From contig JAJTGF010000013.1 of NCBI GenBank assembly GCA_021299335.1, forward strand, positions 1-52,540: a stretch of DNA of 52,540 nucleotides, given 5' to 3'. Each line of letters starts with the position of its first letter. Within the stretch, counting starts at the first letter, position 1. This DNA is from Cryomorphaceae bacterium (GTDB lineage Bacteria > Bacteroidota > Bacteroidia > Flavobacteriales_D > Crocinitomicaceae). A program made the position numbers and the translations under genes. The notes under the pieces are model-generated. The model made no database searches. It was not told the origin of the DNA and saw nothing but the letters and a program-made list of their open reading frames with translations. Shown here piece by piece: positions 1 through 10,153 of the stretch.

Positions 1-243
1 ATGGAGGCCAAAGATGGGAGCTTTGGTTTTAACTTGAAAGCCACTTTCTTAGAAATTGAACCCGGCACTTTTATTGCCAGTGAATTAGAAGACGGCAGAA
101 AGGTGGAGGTCAGTTTTCGAAATGAGGTCAATCAAACGATTTTAGTTCAGCGCTTTGAACCTGAACAAGAAAACCCTCTCGATATGCAACAGGGTGGTTG
201 GCAAGCGATTCTCAACCAGTTCAAAAGTTATTGCGAACAATAA
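1..243 (+). CDS. SRPBCC / AHSA1-like domain protein, C-terminal part (5' end outside window)
   Basis: Open from window edge. Translation ...FIASELEDGRKVEVSFRNEVNQTILVQRFEPEQENPLDMQQGGWQAILNQFKSYCEQ resembles the C-terminus of the AHSA1/SRPBCC family. Confidence 0.7.
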   Translation: MEAKDGSFGFNLKATFLEIEPGTFIASELEDGRKVEVSFRNEVNQTILVQRFEPEQENPLDMQQGGWQAILNQFKSYCEQ

Positions 244-590
244 TGCATCCGGATATTGCAGCGAACATTGCGCGTTTTCCTGAACATGCGCAAGAGCAAC
301 TCAAAAAACTTCACTTTTTTATCGATTCAAAAGTTCCTAATTTGACCCAAAAGATGGGTTACGGAATCCCTACTTTTCAATTACACGGCAAAAATTTCAT
401 TCATTATGCCGGTTATTCCAAGCATTTAGGCTTGTATCCGGGAGCTAAAGCAATTGCTCATTTTGCAAATGAGTTTGAAGCCCGCGGATATAAATTTTCA
501 AAAGGAGCCGTGCAATTCCCCATCCAAGAGGCCTTACCTTTTGACCTCATTTTAGAGATCCTCACGTATTTACTGAACCGAAAGGCGTAA
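243..590 (+). CDS. DUF1801 domain-containing protein
   Basis: ATG at 243 overlaps the previous stop (TAATG). MHPDIAANIARFPEHAQEQLKKLHFFIDSKVPNLTQKMGYGIPTFQLHGKNFIHYAGYSKHLGLYPG is DUF1801-like. The listed start at 198 would overlap the upstream gene. Confidence 0.75.
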   Translation: MHPDIAANIARFPEHAQEQLKKLHFFIDSKVPNLTQKMGYGIPTFQLHGKNFIHYAGYSKHLGLYPGAKAIAHFANEFEARGYKFSKGAVQFPIQEALPFDLILEILTYLLNRKA

Positions 591-591
591 A

Positions 592-613
592 AAAAGCGCC
601 CGAAGGCGCTTGT
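592..613 (-). terminator. Rho-independent terminator, best oriented on the minus strand
   Basis: Minus-strand sequence AAGCGCC-TTCG-GGCGCTTTTTTT: 7-bp stem, UUCG tetraloop, T-tract. Confidence 0.75.
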
Positions 614-759
614 TAGTTTTTTCCTACCAGAATTGAAGCGGTTTTTCCTTTGATTACTTCTATTGATTGGCTGTACATTTTCAGAAACTGAAGAATACTT
701 GGGTCGGGTAGAAGTGAGGTGCTTGGGGTAGGTTGTGCTGAGTAAGTGTTTTTAATCAT
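613..759 (-). CDS. Small protein, 48 aa, not in supplied ORF track: MIKNTYSAQPTPSTSLLPDPSILQFLKMYSQSIEVIKGKTASILVGKN
   Basis: ATG..TAA on minus strand, immediately followed by an intrinsic terminator. The pattern P-S-x-L-x-F-x-x-x-Y-S-x-S-x-x-V resembles short Bacteroidota proteins (PSxxTLxFILxYSKSLxVVK type). Confidence 0.65.
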   Translation of the reverse strand: MIKNTYSAQPTPSTSLLPDPSILQFLKMYSQSIEVIKGKTASILVGKN

Positions 760-863
760 AGGCAATTTGAAAGGTTCTTCTTCATAACGTAGAAAATCTC
801 AAATTATTATATCGGAGATAATTTCTAATTTTGTCAGATCAATCAACAACAAAACAACCATTC

Positions 864-1925
864 ATGATCAAGCCAGGAGTCGCTACAGGCGATCAAGTTC
901 AAGCTATTTTTCAGCTGGCCAAACAAAAGGGTTTTGCCCTGCCCGCAGTTAACGTGACGAGCAGTAGTACAGTCAATGCCGTCATGGAAACAGCAGCCAA
1001 ACTCAACGCGCCCGTCATTATTCAATTTTCTAACGGTGGCGGTCAGTTTTTCGCGGGTAAAGGCTTGTCTAATCAAGATGAAAAAGCAGCTATTTTAGGT
1101 TCTATTTCAGGTGCGCGCCACGTGCATGCGTTGGCAGAGGCTTATGGTGCCACTGTCATTTTGCACACCGACCACTGCGCCAAAAAGTTATTGCCATGGA
1201 TAGACGCCTTGCTCGACGCCGGCGAAGCTTTTTACCAGGAAACAGGTAAACCGTTATACAGTTCACACATGATCGACCTCAGCGAAGAACCACTTGCCGA
1301 GAACCTCGAGATTTGTCAACATTATTTGCGGCGCATGTCCAAAATGGGCATGACCCTCGAAATAGAGTTGGGCATCACCGGAGGCGAAGAAGATGGTGTC
1401 GATAATTCAGATGTCGATAATGCCAAACTTTACACGCAACCAGAAGAAGTGGCAGCTGCTTACCAAGCGCTGATGCAAATTTCTCCGCGCTTTACGATTG
1501 CCGCTTCGTTTGGCAATGTTCACGGAGTTTACACGCCGGGCAACGTGCAACTGACGCCTATTATTCTCAAAAATTCTCAGGCCTATATCCAAGAGCAATT
1601 TCAAACGGGTCCGAATCCTGTAGACTTCGTATTTCATGGAGGTTCAGGTTCAAGTCTCGCAGAGATCAGAGAAGCGATTGGTTATGGTGTGGTCAAAATG
1701 AACATCGATACCGACCTACAATTTGCATTTACAGAAGGGGCTCGCGATTACATCGAAGCAAATTTGGAGTACCTTCGTACACAAATTGGCAACCCTAAGG
1801 GCGCCGATGAACCCAATAAAAAATACTACGACCCCCGCAAATGGTTGCGCGAAAGCGAACTTACTTTTAACAAACGCCTTGAGCAATCCTTTGCTGACTT
1901 AAACAATATCAATACACTGAATTAA
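864..1925 (+). CDS. fbaA: Class II fructose-bisphosphate aldolase
   Basis: [75 protein letters not shown] at 864 is preferred over the listed TTG at 831, because 831 lies within a TAATTTTG promoter-like element (826..833). Confidence 0.95.
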   Translation: MIKPGVATGDQVQAIFQLAKQKGFALPAVNVTSSSTVNAVMETAAKLNAPVIIQFSNGGGQFFAGKGLSNQDEKAAILGSISGARHVHALAEAYGATVILHTDHCAKKLLPWIDALLDAGEAFYQETGKPLYSSHMIDLSEEPLAENLEICQHYLRRMSKMGMTLEIELGITGGEEDGVDNSDVDNAKLYTQPEEVAAAYQALMQISPRFTIAASFGNVHGVYTPGNVQLTPIILKNSQAYIQEQFQTGPNPVDFVFHGGSGSSLAEIREAIGYGVVKMNIDTDLQFAFTEGARDYIEANLEYLRTQIGNPKGADEPNKKYYDPRKWLRESELTFNKRLEQSFADLNNINTLN

Positions 1926-1929
1926 AATT

Positions 1930-2775
1930 ATGTCTTGGTTCAAAAGAAATAAAGAAGGAATCACGACCTCCACAAGCGATAAAATGGAGGTTCCTGAAGG
2001 CTTATGGGTGCGCTGCTCCAATTGCAAAACACTCTACACCAGCGATGATTTAATGCGCAACAACTATGTTTGTGAGCGTTGTTCGCATCACGAGCGCATC
2101 GGTGCAGCTGAGTATTTTTCGCTTCTTTTTGATGACCAGAAGTACGAAGAAATCAATGCCGATCTTCAGTCTGGAGATCCATTGGGTTTTGTCGACACTA
2201 AGAAATACACCGACCGCGTAGTGGCGACTCAAAAAGCAACGGGTTTAAAAGATGCCATCCGCACTGCCAAAGGTGAATTAGAAGGCCACCGCTTGGTGGT
2301 AGCCGCCATGGACTTCAATTTCATTGGAGGGTCAATGGGTTCGGTTATGGGTGAAAAAATTGCCAGAGCAATCGACGTAGCCATTGCCGAAAGAGCCGCC
2401 TTCATGATCATTTCTAAATCGGGTGGTGCCCGCATGATGGAAGCCGGATTTTCACTGATGCAGATGGCCAAAGTTTCGGGTAAGCTCGGTCAGTTAGCAG
2501 AGGCCAAACTTCCTTACATTTCATACCTTACGGACCCAACAACAGGCGGGGTAACTGCTTCATTTGCCATGCTCGGCGATATCAATATTGCCGAACCGGG
2601 TGCGCTGATCGGTTTTGCTGGGCCTCGTGTGGTCAAGGAAACCATCGGTCGAGACTTACCAGAAGGTTTTCAGACAAGTGAATTCTTGCTCGAACACGGC
2701 TTTTTGGATTACATCATCGAAAGAACGGAGCTGCGATCAACACTCGGGCTTTCGCTCAAATTGTTTTTCAATTAA
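1930..2775 (+). CDS. accD: Acetyl-CoA carboxylase carboxyltransferase subunit beta
   Basis: Zn ribbon CSNCKTLY...CERCSHHER, carboxyltransferase core [39 protein letters not shown]. Confidence 0.95.
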   Translation: MSWFKRNKEGITTSTSDKMEVPEGLWVRCSNCKTLYTSDDLMRNNYVCERCSHHERIGAAEYFSLLFDDQKYEEINADLQSGDPLGFVDTKKYTDRVVATQKATGLKDAIRTAKGELEGHRLVVAAMDFNFIGGSMGSVMGEKIARAIDVAIAERAAFMIISKSGGARMMEAGFSLMQMAKVSGKLGQLAEAKLPYISYLTDPTTGGVTASFAMLGDINIAEPGALIGFAGPRVVKETIGRDLPEGFQTSEFLLEHGFLDYIIERTELRSTLGLSLKLFFN

Positions 2776-2795
2776 TTTCAAATAGTTTGTATTTT

Positions 2796-2817
2796 AGAGG
2801 ACTATAAACCGTCCTCT
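2796..2817 (+). repeat. Perfect 7-bp inverted repeat AGAGGAC-(8)-GTCCTCT directly before a start codon
   Basis: Read directly from the sequence. Ends 2 nt before ATG at 2820; no T-tract. Confidence 0.6.
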
Positions 2818-2819
2818 AC

Positions 2820-5800
2820 ATGAAATACCTATTTTTTGCCTACATTTTTGTTGTCAGTTTTGTGGCTGTTGCCCAAGACACCACTTGGGTTCAGACCTTT
2901 ACGTTTGACTCCATTACTACCCGTAGGGCCAATTTTCAGTTTCCTGCTTCTCTAGACACCGAGCGTTTTGAGAAGGTCCAAATGTTTTATAAACTCAAGT
3001 GTTCTCCACTCACTACCTGGGATCAATACGACTGCGGTGAGTGGGATTACCTCACTTACACGCGCGTTTTTGACCACACAGGCCAATTCGATTCTACCCA
3101 GCTCAATGGCATGCAATTTTTGTCTAATTGGGCAAGTCCGGCACAAATCAATTTCAAGCCACTGCCGTATCAAGAAGCAGATCAGTATCTTATTGAAGAA
3201 TTCAGTAGGCCAGCAGCAGGTCTGCCACATATTTCCTTGAACGCGGGGGGGCTTAGTTCCAATTTACCTTTTGTCACTTCTCAGCAAGGCAGCCGTTTTC
3301 AATTTTTAATCACTGCACAAGAACTTTCAGCAGCAGGAATCCAACCAGGAGCAATTAGTTCATTGCGCTTTAATATACCTGGCGGGGGCATTTTGATGCA
3401 TCCTAAAATATCCTTGGCACATACCCAGCAACAAGCACTTACAGCCTTTATAGAAACAACATTTACCGAAGTTTTCAATGCCTCATTTGCACCCGGCATG
3501 TCCAATGCACCATTACTTCCAGGGTTCAATACATTTGTTTTCTACCAGGATTTTATTTGGAACGGCAATGAAAATATTGCAGTTGAACTCACTCTTGACA
3601 ATGATTTCCCCCTGCCCCAGGACATCATCATGGCAATGGAAACAACAACAGCTCCGCTTGCTGTTGCTTATTCAGGTCGAAATGGAATGCTTGCATTCGA
3701 TGGTTCCAATCATACGATGTCTTCATTCGCTAATGAAGAAATTGGAGGCCAATTCACGATTGAATTTTGGGCCAAAGGAAATGGCAATGCAGGTCAGAAT
3801 ACCACCTTTATGGAGGCTCTCGATACCGCAGGGCGTCGCATTTTCAATATTCACATGCCTTGGAGCAATAACAACATCTATTTTGATGCTGGCGACGAAA
3901 CGGGCTATGACCGCATCAATCAAGCAGCCAGCGCTACAGAGATAGACGCAGAGTGGAACCATTGGGCTTTTGTCAAGGACCAAACAACAGGTCAGATGTT
4001 CATCTATAAAAATGGGCAACTTTGGTTGTCGGGCAATAACAAAAACCGAGAAATGGGTTATTTCCACCGTTTGGTTATTGGTGCTAATGGAAGTAACCAA
4101 AATCTTACTTGGAAAGGTAACTTAGATGAGCTTCGTATTTATAAAACGGCACTCAGCCCAGCTACAATTGCTTTGTATTACCAAAAGAAAATCGATAATA
4201 CCCACCCGAACTGGAATAGCTTAGTGCTTTATCACGATTTTGACAATGTAAAATACGCAAAAGATCTAGGTCCTAACAATCATACCCTGATGCCATCAGC
4301 GCTGGGCATGTTTAAGCCGAATACGAGTTTATTTGTTGGCAGTCAAGGGCTCAATCTACGACCGGTAGTTGAAATTGGTCAAGGTTCGCTATCTGCCAAC
4401 TTCAACACTTTATATATCCCGAAATTGAAACTCAAAGAACCAATTGTTATTTTTGAGCAAGTGCCTTTGCACCGTCATTTTGAGTTGGTTCAGACCTACA
4501 TTGGGGTACCTGAAGGCAGTACCAACACCTATGACTTAAATGGCCAAATGGTGGGCAGTACTCCAATTGTAACAACCCAAACATTTCAAAACCAAGCCAT
4601 CACCGTTTACAACCCACCTTATGAAATCATTCACGATGTCGAAATAGCGCGTTATATTACGCCATACGGCATTCAGTTTGACCTCGGCCCCAACGGCTTT
4701 ACCTGGATTTACGACGTCACTGATTACCAGCAATACTTGCATGGTTTGGTAGACCTCGCCGCCCACAACACCCAAGAACTCATCGACCTCAAATTTGCTT
4801 TCATCAAAGGAATTCCGCCGCGCGATGTCGTGAAGCGCGAACCCATTTGGTCTGAGTTCAAATCGTACAATTTTGGTCAGATGGCCGCCGATGCGGTATT
4901 GCAAGCCAAACCTGTGGTGCTCAGCGACACCGCAGATATGTTCAAAATCAAGACCCGAATGTCTGGCCACGGCCAAGTTGGCGACTATGCATGTTGCGAA
5001 TGGGTCAACAACAGCCATCAAATCAAGGTAGACGGCGTGCCGCGCTTCAATTGGAGCATCTGGGATGCCATGGTCTGTGGAGACAACCCTAATATCAGTC
5101 AGGGTGGAACATGGCCTTATGCCCGCGAAGGTTGGTGCCCTGGCGACATGGTCAAAGAATTTGAATTTGAGCTCACCCCTTATGTGACACCCGGCGACAC
5201 CGTCAGCTTAGATTACGCGATCAATGCGGTGCCTACCACAGACCCTGGCCAAGCCGGCGGAAACTACATCGCTGCCTACGACCTCATCTCTTATTCAGCA
5301 CCGAATTTCCAAAATGATGCCGCTATTGTAGATGTGCTCAACCCGAATAACTACGAATATTACTCCAAATGGAATCCTACTTGCCAGAATCCGCGCATTA
5401 TCATACAAAATACGGGTGCGCAGCCCCTCACATCTTGCCGTATTTTTTGCTGGCTAGATTACGGCTCTAATCTCGTTTTCGACTGGACGGGCAATTTAGG
5501 TTTCCTTGAAAAAGCGGTTGTAGAAATCCCTGTAAGCGACATGAATTGGTGGTACGAGCAAGACAGCTCTTATACTTTTACAGCTTGGGTAGCAGATATC
5601 AATGGCATTATTGGTCCTGATGAATACAATCAGAACAGCCTCAAGACCGTCAAATACGACGCTCCTGAACGCATAGATGGGCCTTTCTTCATTTGGCTCA
5701 CCACCAACAACAAAGCCTCTGAAAATAGCTATCAACTCCTCGATCACGCGGGAACGGTGCTTTTTGAACGCAACAACCTTCAAAATACAACTCAGTACAA

Positions 5801-6281
5801 GGATACCTTCGATTTAGCACCTGGCTGCTATTCCATCATCATCGAAGACACCGACCACGATGGCTTGGCATTTTGGTATTCTTCGCAAGTGGAAGGTGAA
5901 ACTTCTGGGCAAATGCGCTTGCGCCAAGTAGGAGGGAGCTACATCGAGTTTTTCCCTGGCGATTTCGGCCATTACCACCGTTATGATTTCACGGTAGGTT
6001 TCACCTTAGATGTGCCAGAGGTTACGCAGCAACAAGAGATTTCCGTGTTCCCTAATCCTGGTGCTGGAATGGTAACAATAGAAATGGAAGGAGAAATCCA
6101 GGGAGCTGCTCAATTGCGCATCCGCGACCTCACAGGAAGAGAATTATACCGAGAAAAAATGAACGCAACTGCCAACTTTGCTGAAAGTTTCATCGATTTT
6201 AGTGCTTATCCGGCCGGAACCTACCTGATTGAGATTGAAACTGCGAACGGCACCTATGCCCAAAAATTCATTCGCCAATAA
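2820..6281 (+). CDS. Secreted peptide-N-glycosidase F-related protein with internal LamG domain and T9SS C-terminal sorting domain
   Basis: Signal peptide. CGEWDYLTYTRVFD plus ITPYGIQFDLGPNGFTWIYDVTDY plus CCEWVNNSHQIKVDG plus GTWPYAREGWCPGDM match PNGase F segments. LamG at about 3690-4250. C-term SVFPNPGAGMVTIEM...GTYLIEIETANGTYAQKFIRQ. Confidence 0.8.
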   Translation: MKYLFFAYIFVVSFVAVAQDTTWVQTFTFDSITTRRANFQFPASLDTERFEKVQMFYKLKCSPLTTWDQYDCGEWDYLTYTRVFDHTGQFDSTQLNGMQFLSNWASPAQINFKPLPYQEADQYLIEEFSRPAAGLPHISLNAGGLSSNLPFVTSQQGSRFQFLITAQELSAAGIQPGAISSLRFNIPGGGILMHPKISLAHTQQQALTAFIETTFTEVFNASFAPGMSNAPLLPGFNTFVFYQDFIWNGNENIAVELTLDNDFPLPQDIIMAMETTTAPLAVAYSGRNGMLAFDGSNHTMSSFANEEIGGQFTIEFWAKGNGNAGQNTTFMEALDTAGRRIFNIHMPWSNNNIYFDAGDETGYDRINQAASATEIDAEWNHWAFVKDQTTGQMFIYKNGQLWLSGNNKNREMGYFHRLVIGANGSNQNLTWKGNLDELRIYKTALSPATIALYYQKKIDNTHPNWNSLVLYHDFDNVKYAKDLGPNNHTLMPSALGMFKPNTSLFVGSQGLNLRPVVEIGQGSLSANFNTLYIPKLKLKEPIVIFEQVPLHRHFELVQTYIGVPEGSTNTYDLNGQMVGSTPIVTTQTFQNQAITVYNPPYEIIHDVEIARYITPYGIQFDLGPNGFTWIYDVTDYQQYLHGLVDLAAHNTQELIDLKFAFIKGIPPRDVVKREPIWSEFKSYNFGQMAADAVLQAKPVVLSDTADMFKIKTRMSGHGQVGDYACCEWVNNSHQIKVDGVPRFNWSIWDAMVCGDNPNISQGGTWPYAREGWCPGDMVKEFEFELTPYVTPGDTVSLDYAINAVPTTDPGQAGGNYIAAYDLISYSAPNFQNDAAIVDVLNPNNYEYYSKWNPTCQNPRIIIQNTGAQPLTSCRIFCWLDYGSNLVFDWTGNLGFLEKAVVEIPVSDMNWWYEQDSSYTFTAWVADINGIIGPDEYNQNSLKTVKYDAPERIDGPFFIWLTTNNKASENSYQLLDHAGTVLFERNNLQNTTQYKDTFDLAPGCYSIIIEDTDHDGLAFWYSSQVEGETSGQMRLRQVGGSYIEFFPGDFGHYHRYDFTVGFTLDVPEVTQQQEISVFPNPGAGMVTIEMEGEIQGAAQLRIRDLTGRELYREKMNATANFAESFIDFSAYPAGTYLIEIETANGTYAQKFIRQ

Positions 6282-6305
6282 GCATTTGTATAAGCGCCAC
6301 GATTT

Positions 6306-8642
6306 ATGAAACAACTCTTCCTTTTACTTTTTACAATCGTTGGCAGTGCTGCCTTTGCTCAATTTTCTATCGATTCGCTTTCGCACATCGATTACCAAGC
6401 ATTGCACGGCGCCAACCTCAATGATGTCTGGGGTTACACCGATGAGCTCGGCAACGAATATGCTATTGTAGGCACATCAAAGGGTACCTCAATTGTAGAT
6501 ATCACCAATGGTAGCCAACCACAAGAAATCTTTTGGTTGGCTGGTTCTGAATCTATCTGGCGCGACCCGTGTGTATTTGGAAACTACGCTTACGTCACCA
6601 CAGAAGCCGAAGACGGTCTGTTGATCATCGACCTCAGCCCGCTCCCACAATCTACGAATCTACCTACCGCGCTTTACACAGGCCCTGCAGCCAATCCATG
6701 GCAAAGTGCGCACACGTGTTATACCTCAGCGAGTGGCTATGCGTATATTTTCGGAGCCAACCGCGGAAACGGGGGCGTAATTATCCTCGACCTCAACGCC
6801 AATCCGATGCAGCCCATCGAAGTTGGTGTCTACGATGCCTCATACGTGCACGACGGTTTTGAGCGAAATGATACGCTTTACACTGGCCATATTTACGAAG
6901 GTTTCTTTTCTATCATTGATGTCTCTGACCACGCCAATCCTGTTCTACTCGCTACGCACCCAACGCCAAATTTATTTACCCACAATATTTGGCCAAGTGC
7001 AGATGGTCAGACGGTCTTTACCACCGATGAAATTTCAGGTGCTTATGTTGCTGCCTACGACATTTCCAATTTACAGCAAATCCAAGAGCAGGACCGCGTG
7101 CAAAATACGCAAGGCACCGCTGTAATTCCGCACAACGTGCACGTCAAAGGAGACTACTTGATCACGAGCTATTACAGCGATGGTGTTGTGGTACACGACG
7201 CGCACGATCCAGAAAACCTCATCAAATTGGGAAGTTTTGATACCTATGTCGGGCAAACCCCAGGCTACGACGGCTGTTGGGGTGTCTTTCCATTTTTTGC
7301 ATCCAATAAAGCGGTTGCAGCAGACATTACCGAAGGGCTTTTTGTCTTGCAAATCAATTATGCTCCGGCCGCAAGTCTCAACGGTGTCGTCAAAGACCTC
7401 ACCACAGGCCAAGTGCTCGAACAAGTTAGCGTCGAACTGATCGGAGCCGCCATGATCGAAAAGACCAATGCACAGGGTACTTACAAAACCGGGATGCCAA
7501 ATAGCGGGACCTACGTTGTAAACGTCAACAAACCTGGGTATTATCCGCAAACAGTTCAGGTCAGTCTGACGCAAGGGCTCACCACGACCTTCAATTTCAA
7601 TTTGTTGCCTATACCGCCTTTTAATTTCCAAATTAAAGTGTTCGAAGAGGGTACCAACCTGACCATTTCCAATGCGCAAATTCGGCTTACTCATCCGCAA
7701 TTGCTGCACGAAGGTCAGACCAATGGCTTGGGTCAAGAAGATTTCACCCTTTTCTACCAAGATTCCTATGATTGTGTGGTGGGCAAATGGGGTTATCAAA
7801 CCACCTGCCTGACGCTTTTCATCAATGCGGCAACCGCAACGGACACTATTTATTTGAAAAAAGGCTTCTACGACGATTTCTCCTTCAACTTTGGTTGGTC
7901 GGTCTTGGGCGATGCCGAAACCGGAATGTGGGAGCGCGCAGAGCCAAACCCTACCACCGGAACCGTTTTCGATTTGGACGCGGCTTTGGATTGCAGTGAC
8001 AAATGTATGGTCACCGGAAATGGCAGCACGCCAAATACCGATCAGAACGATGTCGACAACGGCTTCACCACCCTGATTTCACCAGTTTTTGCACTCACAG
8101 ACTTGACCAATCCTCATTTGAATTATGCGCGTTCTTTTTATTGTTATCATGGCCCAGGGGCCTTCAATGACACCCTGCGCGTGGTACTGAGCAATGGTTT
8201 GGATCAAGTCGTTTTGGAAGAAATTGTAGCACCTCAAGGGCAAGCAATGGCATGGGAATACAAGAGCTTTGCACTTAACGGTCTGCTTCCGTTTACCAAC
8301 TCCATGCAATTATTTGTGCGCACCGCAGATGACCAAGACAATCCAAATATTACCGAGGCTGCTTTTGATCACTTCAGCATCAGTAATGCGCCTATTCTGG
8401 CCGACGATCAACTAGAAAAAGCCCCCATTTTATTGTTTCCGAATCCGGGTCAGGATGAACTGACAATTGGGGCGCTCAATGCGCCAACTACGGTTCAGTT
8501 CTTTCAATTGGATGGCAAGTTGTGTCTAACAGCTGAGCTTGGAACTTCCCCTACTCAAATTGATACCCACGCTTTGCCAAATGGTGCTTACATCATAGAA
8601 ATTGGCGCTGAGCGCCATTCCTGGATCAAATTAGGGCAATAA
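6306..8642 (+). CDS. Choice-of-anchor B family protein (LVIVD-type propeller) with carboxypeptidase-regulatory-like domain and T9SS tail
   Basis: DVWGYTDELGNEYAIVGTSKGTSIVDITNGSQPQEIFWLAGSESIWRDPCVFGNYAYVTTEAEDGLLIIDLS; C-term LFPNPGQDELTIGAL.... Confidence 0.8.
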   Translation: MKQLFLLLFTIVGSAAFAQFSIDSLSHIDYQALHGANLNDVWGYTDELGNEYAIVGTSKGTSIVDITNGSQPQEIFWLAGSESIWRDPCVFGNYAYVTTEAEDGLLIIDLSPLPQSTNLPTALYTGPAANPWQSAHTCYTSASGYAYIFGANRGNGGVIILDLNANPMQPIEVGVYDASYVHDGFERNDTLYTGHIYEGFFSIIDVSDHANPVLLATHPTPNLFTHNIWPSADGQTVFTTDEISGAYVAAYDISNLQQIQEQDRVQNTQGTAVIPHNVHVKGDYLITSYYSDGVVVHDAHDPENLIKLGSFDTYVGQTPGYDGCWGVFPFFASNKAVAADITEGLFVLQINYAPAASLNGVVKDLTTGQVLEQVSVELIGAAMIEKTNAQGTYKTGMPNSGTYVVNVNKPGYYPQTVQVSLTQGLTTTFNFNLLPIPPFNFQIKVFEEGTNLTISNAQIRLTHPQLLHEGQTNGLGQEDFTLFYQDSYDCVVGKWGYQTTCLTLFINAATATDTIYLKKGFYDDFSFNFGWSVLGDAETGMWERAEPNPTTGTVFDLDAALDCSDKCMVTGNGSTPNTDQNDVDNGFTTLISPVFALTDLTNPHLNYARSFYCYHGPGAFNDTLRVVLSNGLDQVVLEEIVAPQGQAMAWEYKSFALNGLLPFTNSMQLFVRTADDQDNPNITEAAFDHFSISNAPILADDQLEKAPILLFPNPGQDELTIGALNAPTTVQFFQLDGKLCLTAELGTSPTQIDTHALPNGAYIIEIGAERHSWIKLGQ

Positions 8643-8663
8643 AAATGTATCTTTGATATTCAG

Positions 8664-9617
8664 ATGAAGCCAATGCAACTATCAATTGTCGTCCCACTAT
8701 ACAACGAAGCTGAATCGCTACCAGAGCTCCACGACTGGATTGTTCGGATCCTCAATCAAGAGCAGTTGAGCTACGAAATCCTATTTATTGACGACGGCAG
8801 TAAAGACAATTCTTGGGAGGTCATTACGGCCCTAAGTAAGCACAACAACGCCGTCAAAGCACTGCGTTTTCAGCGCAATTACGGCAAATCTGCCGCGTTA
8901 CAAGTGGGTTTTGAAGCAGCAAAAGGCGCTGTGGTCATTACCATGGATGCAGACATGCAAGATTCCCCGGACGAAATCCCAGCACTTTACCGCATGATCA
9001 CCGAAGAAGACCTCGATGTGGTCTCGGGCTGGAAAAAAGTGCGCCACGACCCACTTTCAAAAACCATCCCAACCAAGCTCTACAATTGGGCAGCCCGTCG
9101 CATAACGGGTATCTATCTTCACGATTTCAATTGTGGCCTCAAAGCCTATAAGAGTGAGGTGGTCAAAAGCATCGAACTCTACGGCGATATGCATCGCTAC
9201 ATTCCAGCCTTGGCCAAGTATGCCGGTTTTCAAAAAATTGGCGAAAAAATAGTTGAGCACCGGGCGCGTCAATACGGTGTTACCAAATTCGGTCTCAATC
9301 GCTTTTTGAATGGCCCTCTCGACCTCATGACAGTTGCATTCATGGGTAAGTTTGGCAAAAAACCCATGCATTTCTTCGGTGCAATTGGTGGTTTCATGTT
9401 CTTGCTTGGTTTCATTCTTTTTGCATACATGGGTATCGACAAACTTTTCATTCACCCCATTGCCGAGCGCCTGTCTTCGCGCACTGAATTTTATGTCGCT
9501 TTGGTGGTCATGATCATCGGTGTACAGTTTTTTACAGCCGGTTTTATTGCCGAGCTCATCGGACGAAACTCGAGCACGCGCAACCACTACCTGATTTCGA
9601 GTCGCATCAGTGAATGA
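8664..9617 (+). CDS. Glycosyltransferase family 2 with C-terminal transmembrane segments
   Basis: LSIVVPLYNEAESLPELHDWI, FIDDGSKDNSWEVI, ALRFQRNYGKSAALQVGFEAAKG, MDADMQDSPDEIP; two C-terminal hydrophobic helices. Confidence 0.92.
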   Translation: MKPMQLSIVVPLYNEAESLPELHDWIVRILNQEQLSYEILFIDDGSKDNSWEVITALSKHNNAVKALRFQRNYGKSAALQVGFEAAKGAVVITMDADMQDSPDEIPALYRMITEEDLDVVSGWKKVRHDPLSKTIPTKLYNWAARRITGIYLHDFNCGLKAYKSEVVKSIELYGDMHRYIPALAKYAGFQKIGEKIVEHRARQYGVTKFGLNRFLNGPLDLMTVAFMGKFGKKPMHFFGAIGGFMFLLGFILFAYMGIDKLFIHPIAERLSSRTEFYVALVVMIIGVQFFTAGFIAELIGRNSSTRNHYLISSRISE

Positions 9618-10153
9618 CGAGCTTTCCTCAAATAGGACCCGGCTGGACGCTTTTTCTCGACCGTGATGGCGTGATCAACGAGCGTATTTTTGACAGTTAT
9701 ATCCTGGATTGGTCTGCTTTTCGATTCACAGAAGGTCTCCTTGAAAATGCAGCCCAAATTGGTGCAGCATTTGCTCATATTATAGTTGTAACCAATCAGC
9801 AATGTATTGCCAAAGGCTTGCTGCTTCCCGAACAATTAGAGGAGATTCACCAACGCATGTGTAACGAACTTCAAAAAGCGGGTTTAACGGTAGATTTCGT
9901 ATTGGTTGCAACAGAGTTTAAAAATGGGCTGCCTCAGCGCAGAAAGCCTCACACAACTATGGCTTTGGAAGCACAAGCCCTCTTTCCAAATATCGATTTT
10001 CAAAAGTCAATTATGGTCGGTGATACCAACACAGATATTCAATTCGGCAAAAAGCTCGGGATGTATACGGTTTTGATAGAGTCTGCTGAACGCGTAAAAG
10101 AAATCCCGGATTTACGCCTGTCACATTTAGCGCAACTAAGTCAGTTCTTATGA
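9614..10153 (+). CDS. HAD-IIIA family hydrolase (GmhB-like phosphatase)
   Basis: LFLDRDGVINERI, VVTNQQCIAKGLL, RRKPHTTMALEAQ, MVGDTNTDIQFGKKLGM. Confidence 0.88.
   Translation: MTSFPQIGPGWTLFLDRDGVINERIFDSYILDWSAFRFTEGLLENAAQIGAAFAHIIVVTNQQCIAKGLLLPEQLEEIHQRMCNELQKAGLTVDFVLVATEFKNGLPQRRKPHTTMALEAQALFPNIDFQKSIMVGDTNTDIQFGKKLGMYTVLIESAERVKEIPDLRLSHLAQLSQFL

Noticed and set aside
831-863. TTG start for fructose-bisphosphate aldolase
   Set aside because: The TTG is part of a TAATTTTG promoter-like element; MIKPGV at 864 matches the family N-terminus.
7071-7799. 242-aa minus ORF
   Set aside because: Fully antisense to the choice-of-anchor B gene; composition typical of a shadow ORF.
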